From: Pseudomonas sp. HS6
GTDB lineage: Bacteria; Pseudomonadota; Gammaproteobacteria; Pseudomonadales; Pseudomonadaceae
DNA length: 64,000 nucleotides
Direction: 5' to 3'
NCBI RefSeq assembly: GCF_023375815.1
Contig: NZ_CP067412.1
Location: 6,076,001 to 6,140,000 of the forward strand
A program made the translations under genes and the position numbers. The notes under the pieces are model-generated. The model did not search any database, was not told the origin of the DNA, and was given only the letters and a program-made list of their open reading frames with translations. Within the stretch, counting starts at the first letter, position 1. Every line of letters starts with the position of its first letter. Of this stretch, positions 1-8,040 are shown piece by piece.

Positions 1-155
1 GCAACGACCCGGCACTCGCCCATCGCCTGCATGAACAGGCGGTGGTGCTGACTTCTTCGGATCTTTATCTGTGTATGGCCGGCGTCGCAGTGGCGCTGAT
101 CCTGCTGATTTTCTGGCTGCCGACGCGGATCTTTCCGCCACGCGCGCCGACCTGA
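1..155 (+). CDS. C-terminal end of an MFS multidrug permease (partial, 5' end outside window)
   Basis: An open frame enters the window with its first full codon at position 3 and stops with TGA at 153-155, giving about 50 residues. The fragment has a hydrophilic stretch, one hydrophobic membrane helix (LYLCMAGVAVALILLIFWL) and a short basic, proline-rich tail, as at the end of a 14-helix EmrB/DHA2 permease. It lies 18 bases before an EmrA-like adaptor gene and an outer-membrane factor gene. That is the usual order of an EmrB-EmrA-OMF tripartite drug pump in Pseudomonas. Family assignment rests mainly on this context; the catalytic core is not in the window. Confidence 0.6.
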   Translation, partial: NDPALAHRLHEQAVVLTSSDLYLCMAGVAVALILLIFWLPTRIFPPRAPT

Positions 156-173
156 CTGGAACAGAAGGTTTTT

Positions 174-1244
174 ATGACGACTCAAGCAAAGCAAAAACTC
201 GCGGTGGCCGTAGCCGCTGCGCTGGCGGTCGGTGTGCTGGTGTATCTGGCGATGCCCGGCCTGTTCGGCAAACGTACTCAGCAGAGCACCAACGATGCGT
301 TCGTCTCTGCCGACTTCACCTTGGTGGTGCCGCGTGTGGCGGGGTTCATCAAGGAAGTGCAGGTGGAAGACAACCAGCAGGTCAAGGCCGGGCAGTTGCT
401 GGCGCTGATCGATGATCGCGACTTGCGCGCCGCTGCCGAAGCCGCCGATGCGCATACCTTGGTCGCCCGGGCTCAGTTGCAAAACGCCAAAGCTACTCTG
501 GAACGGCAGACATCGGTGATCGCTCAGGCTCAGGCGTCGGTGGTCTCGGCCAAAGCTGAAATGGCTTTCGCCCAGCAGGAATTGAACCGCTATAACCATC
601 TGGCCGGCGTCGGTGCCGGCACTGTGCAGAACGCGCAACAGGCGCGCACCCGGATCGATCAGGCCTCCGCACGGCTGGACACCGCCACGGCAAAACTGGC
701 AGCGGAACGCAAACAGGTCGAGATTCTGACGGCGCAGCGCGATGCCGCCGAAGGCAGTCTGAAACAAGCACAGGCGGCGCTGGAAATCGCCAGTTTCGAG
801 CTGTCCTACACGCGCATCACCGCGCCCCAGGACGGCATGATCGGCGAGCGCGCGGTGCGGGTCGGCGCCTATGTGACGCCGGGCAGCAAACTGCTGGCGG
901 TGGTGCCGTTGAAGCAGGCTTATGTGGTCGCCAACTTTCAGGAAACCCAACTCACCGACGTGCAGGCTGGACAGGACGTTGTAGTGCGTGTCGATAGCCT
1001 CGGCGGCGAAGCATTGAGCGGGCGGGTCGAAAGCATCGCCCCGGCCACCGGCGTGACCTTTGCCGCCGTGAAACCGGACAACGCCACCGGCAACTTCACC
1101 AAAGTCGTGCAGCGGATTCCGGTGAAGATCCTGCTGGAGCCGGGCCAGCCACTGGCCGAGCGCCTGCGCGTGGGCATGTCGGTGGAGGCGAGCATTGATA
1201 CCAAAAGCTCCGCGACGTCGGTGCGTGAGGTGACGCAGCGATGA
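174..1244 (+). CDS. HlyD/EmrA-family periplasmic adaptor of an efflux pump
   Basis: A membrane-fusion protein of 356 residues that should link the inner-membrane permease encoded just upstream to the outer-membrane factor encoded just downstream. It has a short cytoplasmic N-terminus, one membrane helix at about residues 9-28, then a first lipoyl half near TNDAFVSADFTLVVPRVAG. A long helical hairpin (about 85-200) rich in Ala, Gln and Glu follows, then the second lipoyl half and a beta-barrel domain (SYTRITAPQDGMIGERAVRVG). Length and layout fit EmrA. The ATG at 174 lies behind a purine-rich AGAAGG. The stop overlaps the next start by four bases (ATGA), so the genes are probably translationally coupled. 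The substrate is not predictable from sequence. Confidence 0.85.
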   Translation: MTTQAKQKLAVAVAAALAVGVLVYLAMPGLFGKRTQQSTNDAFVSADFTLVVPRVAGFIKEVQVEDNQQVKAGQLLALIDDRDLRAAAEAADAHTLVARAQLQNAKATLERQTSVIAQAQASVVSAKAEMAFAQQELNRYNHLAGVGAGTVQNAQQARTRIDQASARLDTATAKLAAERKQVEILTAQRDAAEGSLKQAQAALEIASFELSYTRITAPQDGMIGERAVRVGAYVTPGSKLLAVVPLKQAYVVANFQETQLTDVQAGQDVVVRVDSLGGEALSGRVESIAPATGVTFAAVKPDNATGNFTKVVQRIPVKILLEPGQPLAERLRVGMSVEASIDTKSSATSVREVTQR

Positions 1245-2692
1245 AACGCGTTCAGTCCATGACCATTGCTCTGAGTCTCTCGGCTTTGGCGGCTTGCACC
1301 GTCGGCCCGGACTTTCAGAAGCCCGAAGCTACGCAGATCGCCGACTGGGCCAAACCCGCCAAATCCGCCCCCAGCCAGGCCGTCAGCGAACCGCTGAACG
1401 AGCGCTGGTGGGAAGTCTTCCACGACGCGCAACTTTCCGCCCTGACCCAGCGCGCCGTGAGCAGCAACCTCGACCTGCAACTGGCCAGCAGTCGCCTGCA
1501 ACAAAGCCGTGCCGCCCGCCAGGTAATCACCGCGGACCGCTATCCGACAACGGCTGCCACCGGCAGTTATGCGCGTGAACGCAACAGTGGCAAAGGCCTG
1601 AGCGATCCGTCCGGACACAACGGCGATTCGGCCTTCAACCTGTGGGACGCCGGTTTCTCCGCCTCCTGGGAACTGGACTTCTGGGGCCGCGTGCGCCGGG
1701 AAACCGAAGCAGCCGATGCCAACCTGGAAGTCGCGGAAAACGACCGTCGCGGCGTTCTGTTGGCGGTACTCGCAGACACCGCGCAGAACTACATCCAGCT
1801 ACGCGGCGTGCAGAACACCCGCGCAGTCACCGAGCAGAATCTCGATGTCGCGCGGCACAGCCTGAAACTCTCGCAACTGCGGTTGAACGACGGGGTGGCC
1901 ACCGATCTCGACGTGGCCGAAGCGGCCGCGCAAGTGGCGGCCATCGAATCGCGCCTGCCGGCGCTGGAGCAACGTCAGGCGCAACTGATCAACGCCATCA
2001 GTCTGTTGATGGGCGAACCGCCGCAAGCCCTGTCCAAAGAGTTATCCACAGACGCTCCGGTGCCACAATCGCCGCTGGAAGTCGCCATCGGCCTGCCGTC
2101 GCAACTGGCCGAACGCCGACCTGACATCCGCCAGGCCGAAGCCCGGTTGCATGCCGCCACCGCCAACATCGGCGTGGCCAAGGGTGATTTCTATCCGCGC
2201 ATCACCCTGTCCGGCAATCTCGGTTCGCAAGCCATGCAGCTCAGCGATTTCGGTTCCTGGGGCTCACGGGCCTTCGGCATCGGCCCGCAATTCAGCCTGC
2301 CGCTGTTCGACGGCGGCCGCTTGCGCGGCGTGCTGCAACTGCGCGAAGCCCAGCAGCAGGAAGCAGCGATCGGTTATCAACAGACCGTGCTGCGCGCCTG
2401 GCACGAAATCGACGATCAACTGACCGCCTACAATGCCAGCCAGCGCCGCCGCGACAGCCTCGCCGAAGCCGTGCGCCAGAACCAGATCGCCCTGCGCACC
2501 GCGCAACAGCAATACGTCGAAGGCGTGGTCGACTTCGTCAACGTCCTCACCGTCCAGGGCGCACTGCTCGCGACGCAGGAGCAATGGGTGGAAAGCTCCA
2601 CCGGCGTTTCACTGGCGATGGTCGGGTTGTACCGGGCGTTGGGTGGGGGATGGGAGTCGGTGTATCCGGTGGGGGAGATGGCGCAGCGTTGA
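1241..2692 (+). CDS. NodT/OprM-type outer-membrane efflux lipoprotein
   Basis: TolC-like outer-membrane channel of 483 residues, third gene of the EmrAB-type pump. The signal peptide ends in a lipobox (SALAAC, Cys about residue 19) followed by TVGPDF, the typical start of mature NodT/OprM lipoproteins. Two OEP halves follow; the hallmark ERRPDIRQAEARLHAATANIGVAKGDF stretch (positions of about residues 291-317) and the PLFDGGRLRG motif mark the channel family. The start codon overlaps the adaptor stop. A strong intrinsic terminator follows 24 bases after the stop, so this is the last gene of the operon. Confidence 0.88.
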   Translation: MKRVQSMTIALSLSALAACTVGPDFQKPEATQIADWAKPAKSAPSQAVSEPLNERWWEVFHDAQLSALTQRAVSSNLDLQLASSRLQQSRAARQVITADRYPTTAATGSYARERNSGKGLSDPSGHNGDSAFNLWDAGFSASWELDFWGRVRRETEAADANLEVAENDRRGVLLAVLADTAQNYIQLRGVQNTRAVTEQNLDVARHSLKLSQLRLNDGVATDLDVAEAAAQVAAIESRLPALEQRQAQLINAISLLMGEPPQALSKELSTDAPVPQSPLEVAIGLPSQLAERRPDIRQAEARLHAATANIGVAKGDFYPRITLSGNLGSQAMQLSDFGSWGSRAFGIGPQFSLPLFDGGRLRGVLQLREAQQQEAAIGYQQTVLRAWHEIDDQLTAYNASQRRRDSLAEAVRQNQIALRTAQQQYVEGVVDFVNVLTVQGALLATQEQWVESSTGVSLAMVGLYRALGGGWESVYPVGEMAQR

Positions 2693-2715
2693 GTGTATGA
2701 GCACAAAAAATAAAA

Positions 2716-2740
2716 AAACCGGCCGAGGCCGGTTTCTTTA
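2716..2740. terminator. Intrinsic terminator after the first efflux operon
   Basis: Near-perfect hairpin AAACCGGCC / GGCCGGTTT at 2716-2724 and 2727-2735, flanked by an A-run on the left and a T-rich run on the right. It closes the upstream efflux operon; the A-run would let it work from the other strand too. Confidence 0.85.
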
Positions 2741-2908
2741 CCCCAACTGCCAGCGAACTGAATCGCTACGTACGGGGTTGAGTGCGGTGAGAGTAAGCAA
2801 CGAACGATAAATCGGCAATAACGGCCCTTTGGAAAGACGTGTAGGAAACTTCCCTAAAGTTTGTAAGCGACGAAAGCGCCCACCTCGAGACGAATGATGG
2901 CCTTTCGC

Positions 2909-2936
2909 TTGACGCTAATCCCCGCTGTCGTAGACT
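2909..2936 (+). promoter_or_regulatory. Candidate sigma-70 promoter for the adaptor/M50 operon
   Basis: TTGACG (5 of 6 to consensus) at 2909-2914, a 16-base spacer, then TAGACT (4 of 6) at 2931-2936, about 28 bases before the ATG at 2964. It is the best-looking promoter between the terminator at 2740 and the first gene of the next operon. Reading by eye only. Confidence 0.45.
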
Positions 2937-2963
2937 CCGAGCATCCGTCAGGGAGTAACGGTT

Positions 2964-3743
2964 ATGCGGCGTTTTCGTGGTTGGGTTGTCGGATTGACCT
3001 TTGTAACGTGTGCAGTTCAGGCTCAAACGCCCGCGCCAGACGATCCGCTGCAGGATAGTGGCGGGGCTGCCAATGCGTCGGCCAGCAGCGAAGCACGGGG
3101 TGTTTTGCGGGCCCGGGATCAGGCGACGCTCGCCAGCGAGTTGTCCGGGCGGATTGTCGAGTTGCCGTTCAGCGAGGGCGAGTCGTTCAAGAAGGGCGAT
3201 ACCCTGGCGCGGTTTGACTGTTCGGCCTACCAGGCCCAGTTGAATGCAGCGCAAGCCGCCAGCCGTGGCGCCGGTGAAGAATTGGCGCACAACCGGCAAC
3301 TGGCGGCGCTCAATTCCGTCGGGCGTTTCGAAGTGGCCCGGGCCGAAGCCAAGGTCAGCGAAACCCAGGCGCAATCTCAGGTTTATCAAGTCCAGGTCAA
3401 ACGCTGCAGCGTGGTCGCGCCGTTCGACGGGCAAGTGGTCGAGCGCAAGGTGCAACGCTACGAAAGCGTGTCGGCCGGGGCGCCGCTGCTCGATGTGGTC
3501 GACAACCGCACCCTGGAAATCCATCTGCTGGTGCCTTCGCGCTGGATGGCCAGACTCAAGCCCGGCCAGACGTTCAGCTTCGTCCCCGATGAAACCGGCC
3601 AGCCGATCGACGCCACGGTCAAACGCCTTGGCGCGCGGATCGATGAAGGCAGTCAGACCCTGTTGTTGGTCGCAACACTCCCCGAAGCCAAAGGCCTGCT
3701 CGCCGGCATGAGCGGCACGGCGCGTTTTCCGGAGCTTAAGTGA
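2964..3743 (+). CDS. Short secreted HlyD-like periplasmic adaptor
   Basis: A 259-residue protein of the RND/HlyD adaptor superfamily. It begins with a cleavable signal peptide (ending near CAVQA-Q, residue 19-20) rather than a membrane anchor. It then has a lipoyl half with GRIVELPFSEGESFKKGDTLARFD, a short helical hairpin, and a second half with CSVVAPFDGQVVERKVQRYESV. It is shorter than typical adaptors (350-400 residues) because the membrane-proximal part is abbreviated. GGGAGT lies ahead of the ATG. The stop overlaps the GTG start of the next gene (GTGA), and the third gene abuts, so 2964-7156 is one tight operon. No pump gene is present, so the partner is more likely the M50-HlyD protein encoded two genes on. 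Confidence 0.75.
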   Translation: MRRFRGWVVGLTFVTCAVQAQTPAPDDPLQDSGGAANASASSEARGVLRARDQATLASELSGRIVELPFSEGESFKKGDTLARFDCSAYQAQLNAAQAASRGAGEELAHNRQLAALNSVGRFEVARAEAKVSETQAQSQVYQVQVKRCSVVAPFDGQVVERKVQRYESVSAGAPLLDVVDNRTLEIHLLVPSRWMARLKPGQTFSFVPDETGQPIDATVKRLGARIDEGSQTLLLVATLPEAKGLLAGMSGTARFPELK

Positions 3744-5059
3744 ACGCCCCGGTGAGCGGCGCCGCCGAACAGGTGTTCGCGCGGTTTCTCGATCTTGAAC
3801 GGCAGACCCGCGCCGCCCGCGATACGTCGCAACTGGCCTACAGCCTGGTCAATGACGGGCAGTCGCTGTTCGGTTATCGCCATGCGGCATTGCTGATCGC
3901 CGGCAAGGTAAAGGCAGTGACCGGCGTCAGCGCCGTGGAACCGAACGCACCGTTCGTAGCGTTCGTCGAGCAGGCGGTGGCGCAGTTGTTCAAGCAGGAT
4001 GTATTGAAGGTTGCGCGGGTGATCGCGCCCGAACTGGTGGGCGAATCGATCCAGGCCGACTGGCGCAGTCTCTCTGCCGCTCAGGTGTTCTGGCTGCCGC
4101 TGATCGACCGCGAGGGCGAAGTGTTCGGCGGCTTATGGCTGGCCCGCGACGTGCCGTGGAACCCATCCGAACAAGTGCTTCTGTCGCAACTGGGCGACAC
4201 CTACAGCCACGCCTGGCTGGCGCTGCAACCGCGCAAACCGTGGCGGCTGCGCTGGACCCGCAAGCGCCAGGTGGCGCTGGTCGCGGTGTTGTTGCTCGGC
4301 TTGTTGATCCCGGTGCGTCAGTCGGTGCTGGCCCCGGCCGAAGTGGTGCCGCAGGGCGGTCGCGTGGTGGCGGCGCCGGTGGACGGGGTGATCGCCGAAT
4401 TTCTGGTCAAACCCAATCAAACCGTGAAAACCGGCGACCTGTTGCTGCGCTTCGAAAGCACTACCCTCAAGGCCCAGGCCGATGTCGCGGAACGGGCGCT
4501 CGGGGTGGCCGAAGCCGAATTGAAAGCCAACTCCCAACGCTCGTTCGCTGACGCCGAATCCAGTTCTCGGGTGGATCTGCTGGCCGCTCGCGTCGAGCAG
4601 AAACGCGCCGAACGTGACTACGCACGTGAACTGCTCAACCGCAGCGAAGTGCGTGCCGAGCGCGACGGCATTGCGGTGTTCGCCGACGCTGAACGCTGGA
4701 CCGGCAAACCGGTGCAGACCGGCGAGCGCTTGATGGAAATCGCGGATCCGAATCAAGCCGAATTGCGCATCGAACTGGCGGTGGGCGACGCGATTTCGCT
4801 GGAGCCGGGCGCCGACATTGCGCTGTTCCTCGACAGTGATCCGCTGCAACGCCACCTCGCCAAACTCGAGCGCTCGGCCTACGAAGCGCAACCCACCGCC
4901 GGCGGACAACTGGCCTATCGGCTGGATGCGAATTTTACCGAAGCACCGCCGCGTATCGGCTTGCGCGGCACGGCCAAGATATTCGGCGATCGTGCGCCGT
5001 TGGCGCTGTATCTGTTGCGCCGCCCGCTGGCCGGGTTGCGTCAGAGCGTAGGCCTTTAA
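3740..5059 (+). CDS. GAF-like domain fused to a membrane-anchored HlyD adaptor
   Basis: A 439-residue protein with an unusual two-part layout. Residues about 10-160 form a soluble domain that looks GAF-like (AYSLVNDGQSLFGYRHAALL, FWLPLIDREGEVFGGLWLAR) and would lie in the cytoplasm. One membrane helix follows at about 176-195. Residues 200-439 form a HlyD/biotinyl-lipoyl module (RVVAAPVDGVIAEFLVKPNQ, then a hairpin and AERDGIAVFADAERWTGKPV). The start is the GTG overlapping the previous stop, with GGAG just upstream. The architecture suggests an adaptor able to sense a cytoplasmic signal or partner. The GAF call is by eye and less certain than the HlyD call. It sits between the short adaptor and the M50 protein and is probably part of the same envelope complex. 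Confidence 0.72.
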   Translation: MNAPVSGAAEQVFARFLDLERQTRAARDTSQLAYSLVNDGQSLFGYRHAALLIAGKVKAVTGVSAVEPNAPFVAFVEQAVAQLFKQDVLKVARVIAPELVGESIQADWRSLSAAQVFWLPLIDREGEVFGGLWLARDVPWNPSEQVLLSQLGDTYSHAWLALQPRKPWRLRWTRKRQVALVAVLLLGLLIPVRQSVLAPAEVVPQGGRVVAAPVDGVIAEFLVKPNQTVKTGDLLLRFESTTLKAQADVAERALGVAEAELKANSQRSFADAESSSRVDLLAARVEQKRAERDYARELLNRSEVRAERDGIAVFADAERWTGKPVQTGERLMEIADPNQAELRIELAVGDAISLEPGADIALFLDSDPLQRHLAKLERSAYEAQPTAGGQLAYRLDANFTEAPPRIGLRGTAKIFGDRAPLALYLLRRPLAGLRQSVGL

Positions 5060-7156
5060 ATGAACCTGCCGAGCCTGCGTGCCGACCTGCAACTGTCGCC
5101 CGCGGCGCCGGCACTGGACGGTTCGCCGCGCTGGACCTTGGCGGATCCGGTGCGCGGTCGCTATTTCAAACTCGGCACTGCGGCGATGCGCCTGTTGCGA
5201 CACTGGTCGCTGGGCGATCCCGAGCAAGTGTTGCGCGCCGCCAACCGCGAACCGGGTTTGCCGCTGGACGGCGTCGAGTTGGAGCAATTGCTGACGTTTC
5301 TGCGCGGGCATGACCTGATCAGCGCCCTCGACGATCAGCAACGCTCCAGTTATCAGCTCAAGGCTCTCGCACAACGTCAGAGCCTGTGGAAAATCCTGCT
5401 GCATCAATATCTGTTTTTCCGCATTCCATTGTGGCGTCCGGACGCTTTTCTCAATCGGGCGTGGCCGTGGCTGGAGCTTTTCGGGCCAAGGGTGTTGCGC
5501 TTCGGTTTGCCGGCGACATTGGCGCTCGGGGTGTTTCTGGTCTCGCGGGACTGGCAGCGGTTTGTCGGCACCTTTCCGCACCTGTTCAGCCTCGGCGGGG
5601 CGATTTCGTTTGGTGTTGCGCTGTTCTTCGCCAAGCTCTGCCATGAGTTCGGCCACGCGTTCATGGCCAAGCGCGCGGGGTGTCGGGTGCAAAGCATGGG
5701 CGTGGCGTTCATGGTCTTGCTGCCGATGTTCTACACCGACGTCAGCGATGCCTGGCGGGTCAACGACCGACGTGCGCGGCTGTTGATCGGCGCTGGTGGG
5801 GTGATGGCGGAGTTGCTGCTGGCGTGCATCGCGCTGCTGGTCTGGTCGCTGCTGCCCGACGGCCCGGCGCGCACGGCGGCGTTCATGCTCGCCAGTGCAA
5901 CCTGGATCACCACGCTGGTGGTCAATCTCAACCCGTTCATGCGTTTCGATGGCTACTTTCTGCTCAGTGATTTGTGGGAAGTCGACAACCTTCAGGGCCG
6001 TGCCTTTGCCTTTTGCCGCTGGCGCCTGCGTGAGTTTTTGTTCGGCTATGGCGCACCGGCGCCGGAGCCTTGGTCGCCGGCGATGCAGCGGCGTTTGCTG
6101 ATCTGGGGGTATGGCTCGTGGTTATGGCGTGCGGCGTTGTTTTTCGGGATCGCGCTGGCGGTCTATCACCTGTTCTTCAAGGTGTTGGGGATATTCCTGA
6201 TGCTGGTGGAATTGGTGTGGTTCATCTTTCTGCCGATCATGAGTGAGTGGCGCCAGTGGTGGAGCCGCCGCGAACAGGCTCATGGCCCGCGTGTGCTGGT
6301 CAGCAGCCTGGCGGTGCTCGGCCTGTTGCTGGTGCTGATTGTGCCGTGGCGCAGCGCGGTCGAACTTCCGACGATGCTCGAGGGTGGTCGGGCCAGTGCG
6401 TTGCACGCGCCGGTGGCGGCGCGGGTCAAAACGGTGAAGGTCACGGACGGCCAGAAGGTCGCTCAGGGTGACGTGCTGATCGAGCTGGAGTCGCCGGATC
6501 TCGATTCGCGGCAGGCCATCGTCCGCCGGGAAATTCAGATTCAACAATTACTGATGCGCCGCCAGGCCGGTCGCAGCGAAACCGCTGCCGACGCCGGCAT
6601 CGTCGAGCAACGCCTCGCCGAAGCCGTGGCGGAATACCGTGGCCTGGCCGCCCGCCGCGAACGCCTGCTGCTGCGTGCGCCCCATGCCGGTACCGTGCGT
6701 GATCTGCTGCCGAACCTGACGCCGGGTCGCTGGCTGTCGAGCAAGGATGCGCTGGCGCGAGTGGTCGAGGACGGTTCGCGCCTGCGTGGTTATGTGGCCG
6801 AAGCTGAACTGTGGCGGGTCAAACCGGGCGCCACCGGGCGGTTTATCGCTGATGATCCGATGCACCCGGCGATCACCGTGAAGCTCGATGAAATCGATAC
6901 CAATGGCGTGGCCTATGTCGATCAGGAAGCGCTGACGTCCGATCACCACGGGCCGATTGCCGTGCGCCGCGATCAACAGCAACGGGCGGAACCGGTGCAG
7001 GCGCAATACGGCGCGCGATTGACTACGCTGGATCAGCCACCGCCCCCCGTGCAACCGTTGCGCGGCGTGGTGGTTTTGCAGGGCAGCGGCGAATCGGTGC
7101 TCGGCGTGGCCTGGCGCCGGTTGGCGGCGCTGGGGGTCAGGGAAAGCGGTTTCTAG
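5060..7156 (+). CDS. M50-family (site-2-protease-like) membrane zinc peptidase fused to a HlyD-like domain
   Basis: A 698-residue polytopic protein. Residues about 15-95 resemble a PqqD-type winged-helix peptide-binding domain (WTLADPVRGRYFKLG and following). A multi-helix membrane region follows, containing HEFGH at 195-199 (the HExxH zinc motif) and NPFMRFDG at 291-298 (the second M50 motif, with Asp297 as third ligand). The peptidase core therefore looks catalytically intact. After about residue 440 comes a HlyD-like periplasmic part (SALHAPVAARVKTVKVTDGQ, then LRAPHAGTVRDLLPNLTPGR). The ATG directly abuts the stop of the previous gene. Related M50-adaptor fusions occur near bacteriocin and secreted-protein genes. 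Substrate is unknown; the LEPR-type giant protein encoded downstream is the obvious candidate, by inference only. Confidence 0.8.
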   Translation: MNLPSLRADLQLSPAAPALDGSPRWTLADPVRGRYFKLGTAAMRLLRHWSLGDPEQVLRAANREPGLPLDGVELEQLLTFLRGHDLISALDDQQRSSYQLKALAQRQSLWKILLHQYLFFRIPLWRPDAFLNRAWPWLELFGPRVLRFGLPATLALGVFLVSRDWQRFVGTFPHLFSLGGAISFGVALFFAKLCHEFGHAFMAKRAGCRVQSMGVAFMVLLPMFYTDVSDAWRVNDRRARLLIGAGGVMAELLLACIALLVWSLLPDGPARTAAFMLASATWITTLVVNLNPFMRFDGYFLLSDLWEVDNLQGRAFAFCRWRLREFLFGYGAPAPEPWSPAMQRRLLIWGYGSWLWRAALFFGIALAVYHLFFKVLGIFLMLVELVWFIFLPIMSEWRQWWSRREQAHGPRVLVSSLAVLGLLLVLIVPWRSAVELPTMLEGGRASALHAPVAARVKTVKVTDGQKVAQGDVLIELESPDLDSRQAIVRREIQIQQLLMRRQAGRSETAADAGIVEQRLAEAVAEYRGLAARRERLLLRAPHAGTVRDLLPNLTPGRWLSSKDALARVVEDGSRLRGYVAEAELWRVKPGATGRFIADDPMHPAITVKLDEIDTNGVAYVDQEALTSDHHGPIAVRRDQQQRAEPVQAQYGARLTTLDQPPPPVQPLRGVVVLQGSGESVLGVAWRRLAALGVRESGF

Positions 7157-7167
7157 GGAGCGTGAAC

Positions 7168-7662
7168 ATGGCGGACAACGCAGCAGTGGCGGCAGACGGA
7201 TTGGTGGTGCGGCCTTCACGGGCCACCGACGGGCCGTTTTTGCAAAGCCTCTATCAGTCGGCGCGCCCGGATCTGCAATGGATCGACGGCGAGCAGGAAG
7301 TGGTGCAGCAAGTGATCGCACAGCAATTTCAGGTGCAGGAACAGGGCTTGGGTGAAAACCATCCCAATGCCATGCACTACGTCGTGGAAAAGCTCGGCAC
7401 GGCCATCGGCGCGCTGAGCACTGACTTCGGCCCCAACGAAATCCGCGTGTTGTACATCGCCTTCATCCCCCAGGCCCGAGGCAAGGGTTACGGCCGCGCG
7501 GTGTTGCAAGGCGTGCAAAAGGCCGCGCAACAAGTGCGCTGCCCGGTGGCGACGGTGGTCTGGGCCAACAATCCCCATGCACGCCAGCATTACCTGGCGC
7601 TGGGGTTTGCCGTGGAAGAGCGCAATCCGGCGGCGGAACGGTTGGTGTGGTATCCGCAGTAA
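7168..7662 (+). CDS. GNAT-family N-acetyltransferase
   Basis: About 164 residues of the GCN5-related acetyltransferase fold. The beta4 strand (EIRVLYIAFIPQ) is followed by the acetyl-CoA pyrophosphate loop QARGKGYGRA, and the C-terminal motif NNPHARQHYLALGFAVEE is typical of the family. The ATG at 7168 is preferred over the GTG at 7162 because GGGAG lies seven bases before it. It begins 11 bases after the M50 gene and probably belongs to the same transcript. The acceptor could be a protein N-terminus or side chain, or a small molecule; nothing in the sequence decides. The 3' end faces a convergent gene 10 bases away. Confidence 0.8.
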   Translation: MADNAAVAADGLVVRPSRATDGPFLQSLYQSARPDLQWIDGEQEVVQQVIAQQFQVQEQGLGENHPNAMHYVVEKLGTAIGALSTDFGPNEIRVLYIAFIPQARGKGYGRAVLQGVQKAAQQVRCPVATVVWANNPHARQHYLALGFAVEERNPAAERLVWYPQ

Positions 7663-7672
7663 GCCTTGGATT

Positions 7673-7984
7673 TCAGTTGAAGGAAATACAGAAGTAGCCC
7701 AGCTGCGGATCCCGCCCCATCGCCGGCACCCGCGACACGAAAATGTCCTCTACCCGTCCGAGCTCCGGCAGCTCCAGTGCGCACAGACCGTCGACAAACT
7801 CGGTCGGTACCAGGCTGTTGAATTCGAGGCAGAAGGGCATGCGTTCGCTGAAGCGGGTTTTCGCTGCAGGGACTTCTTCGAGGTATTCGATCTGAATCGG
7901 CAGTGCCGTGCCATCCGGCAGGTGCAGCGTGTGTTGTTGCCCCAGCAAGGCCTGGGCGTGTTGAATCTGAACCGCTTGCAGCAT
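7673..7984 (-). CDS. DUF6916-like small protein
   Basis: A 103-residue soluble protein without signal peptide, beginning MLQAVQIQHAQALLGQQHTL. It resembles the small DUF6916-type proteins found next to microcystin-dependent-protein-like tail-collar genes in Pseudomonas. It follows the collar gene on the same strand with a 56-base gap, so the two likely form an operon. Function is unknown. The family name is from memory of this gene pairing and is less certain than the open frame itself. Confidence 0.65.
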   Translation of the reverse strand: MLQAVQIQHAQALLGQQHTLHLPDGTALPIQIEYLEEVPAAKTRFSERMPFCLEFNSLVPTEFVDGLCALELPELGRVEDIFVSRVPAMGRDPQLGYFCISFN

Positions 7985-8040
7985 GGTCTGACTCCAGTGA
8001 AAAGAGAAACGGCCGGGGGCCCGAAGCCTCCGGCGGTTGT

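Noticed and set aside
4133..5692. A 519-codon minus-strand frame opposite the GAF-HlyD and M50 genes
   Set aside because: No recognisable domain, no ribosome site, and it spans the junction of two well-supported plus-strand genes.
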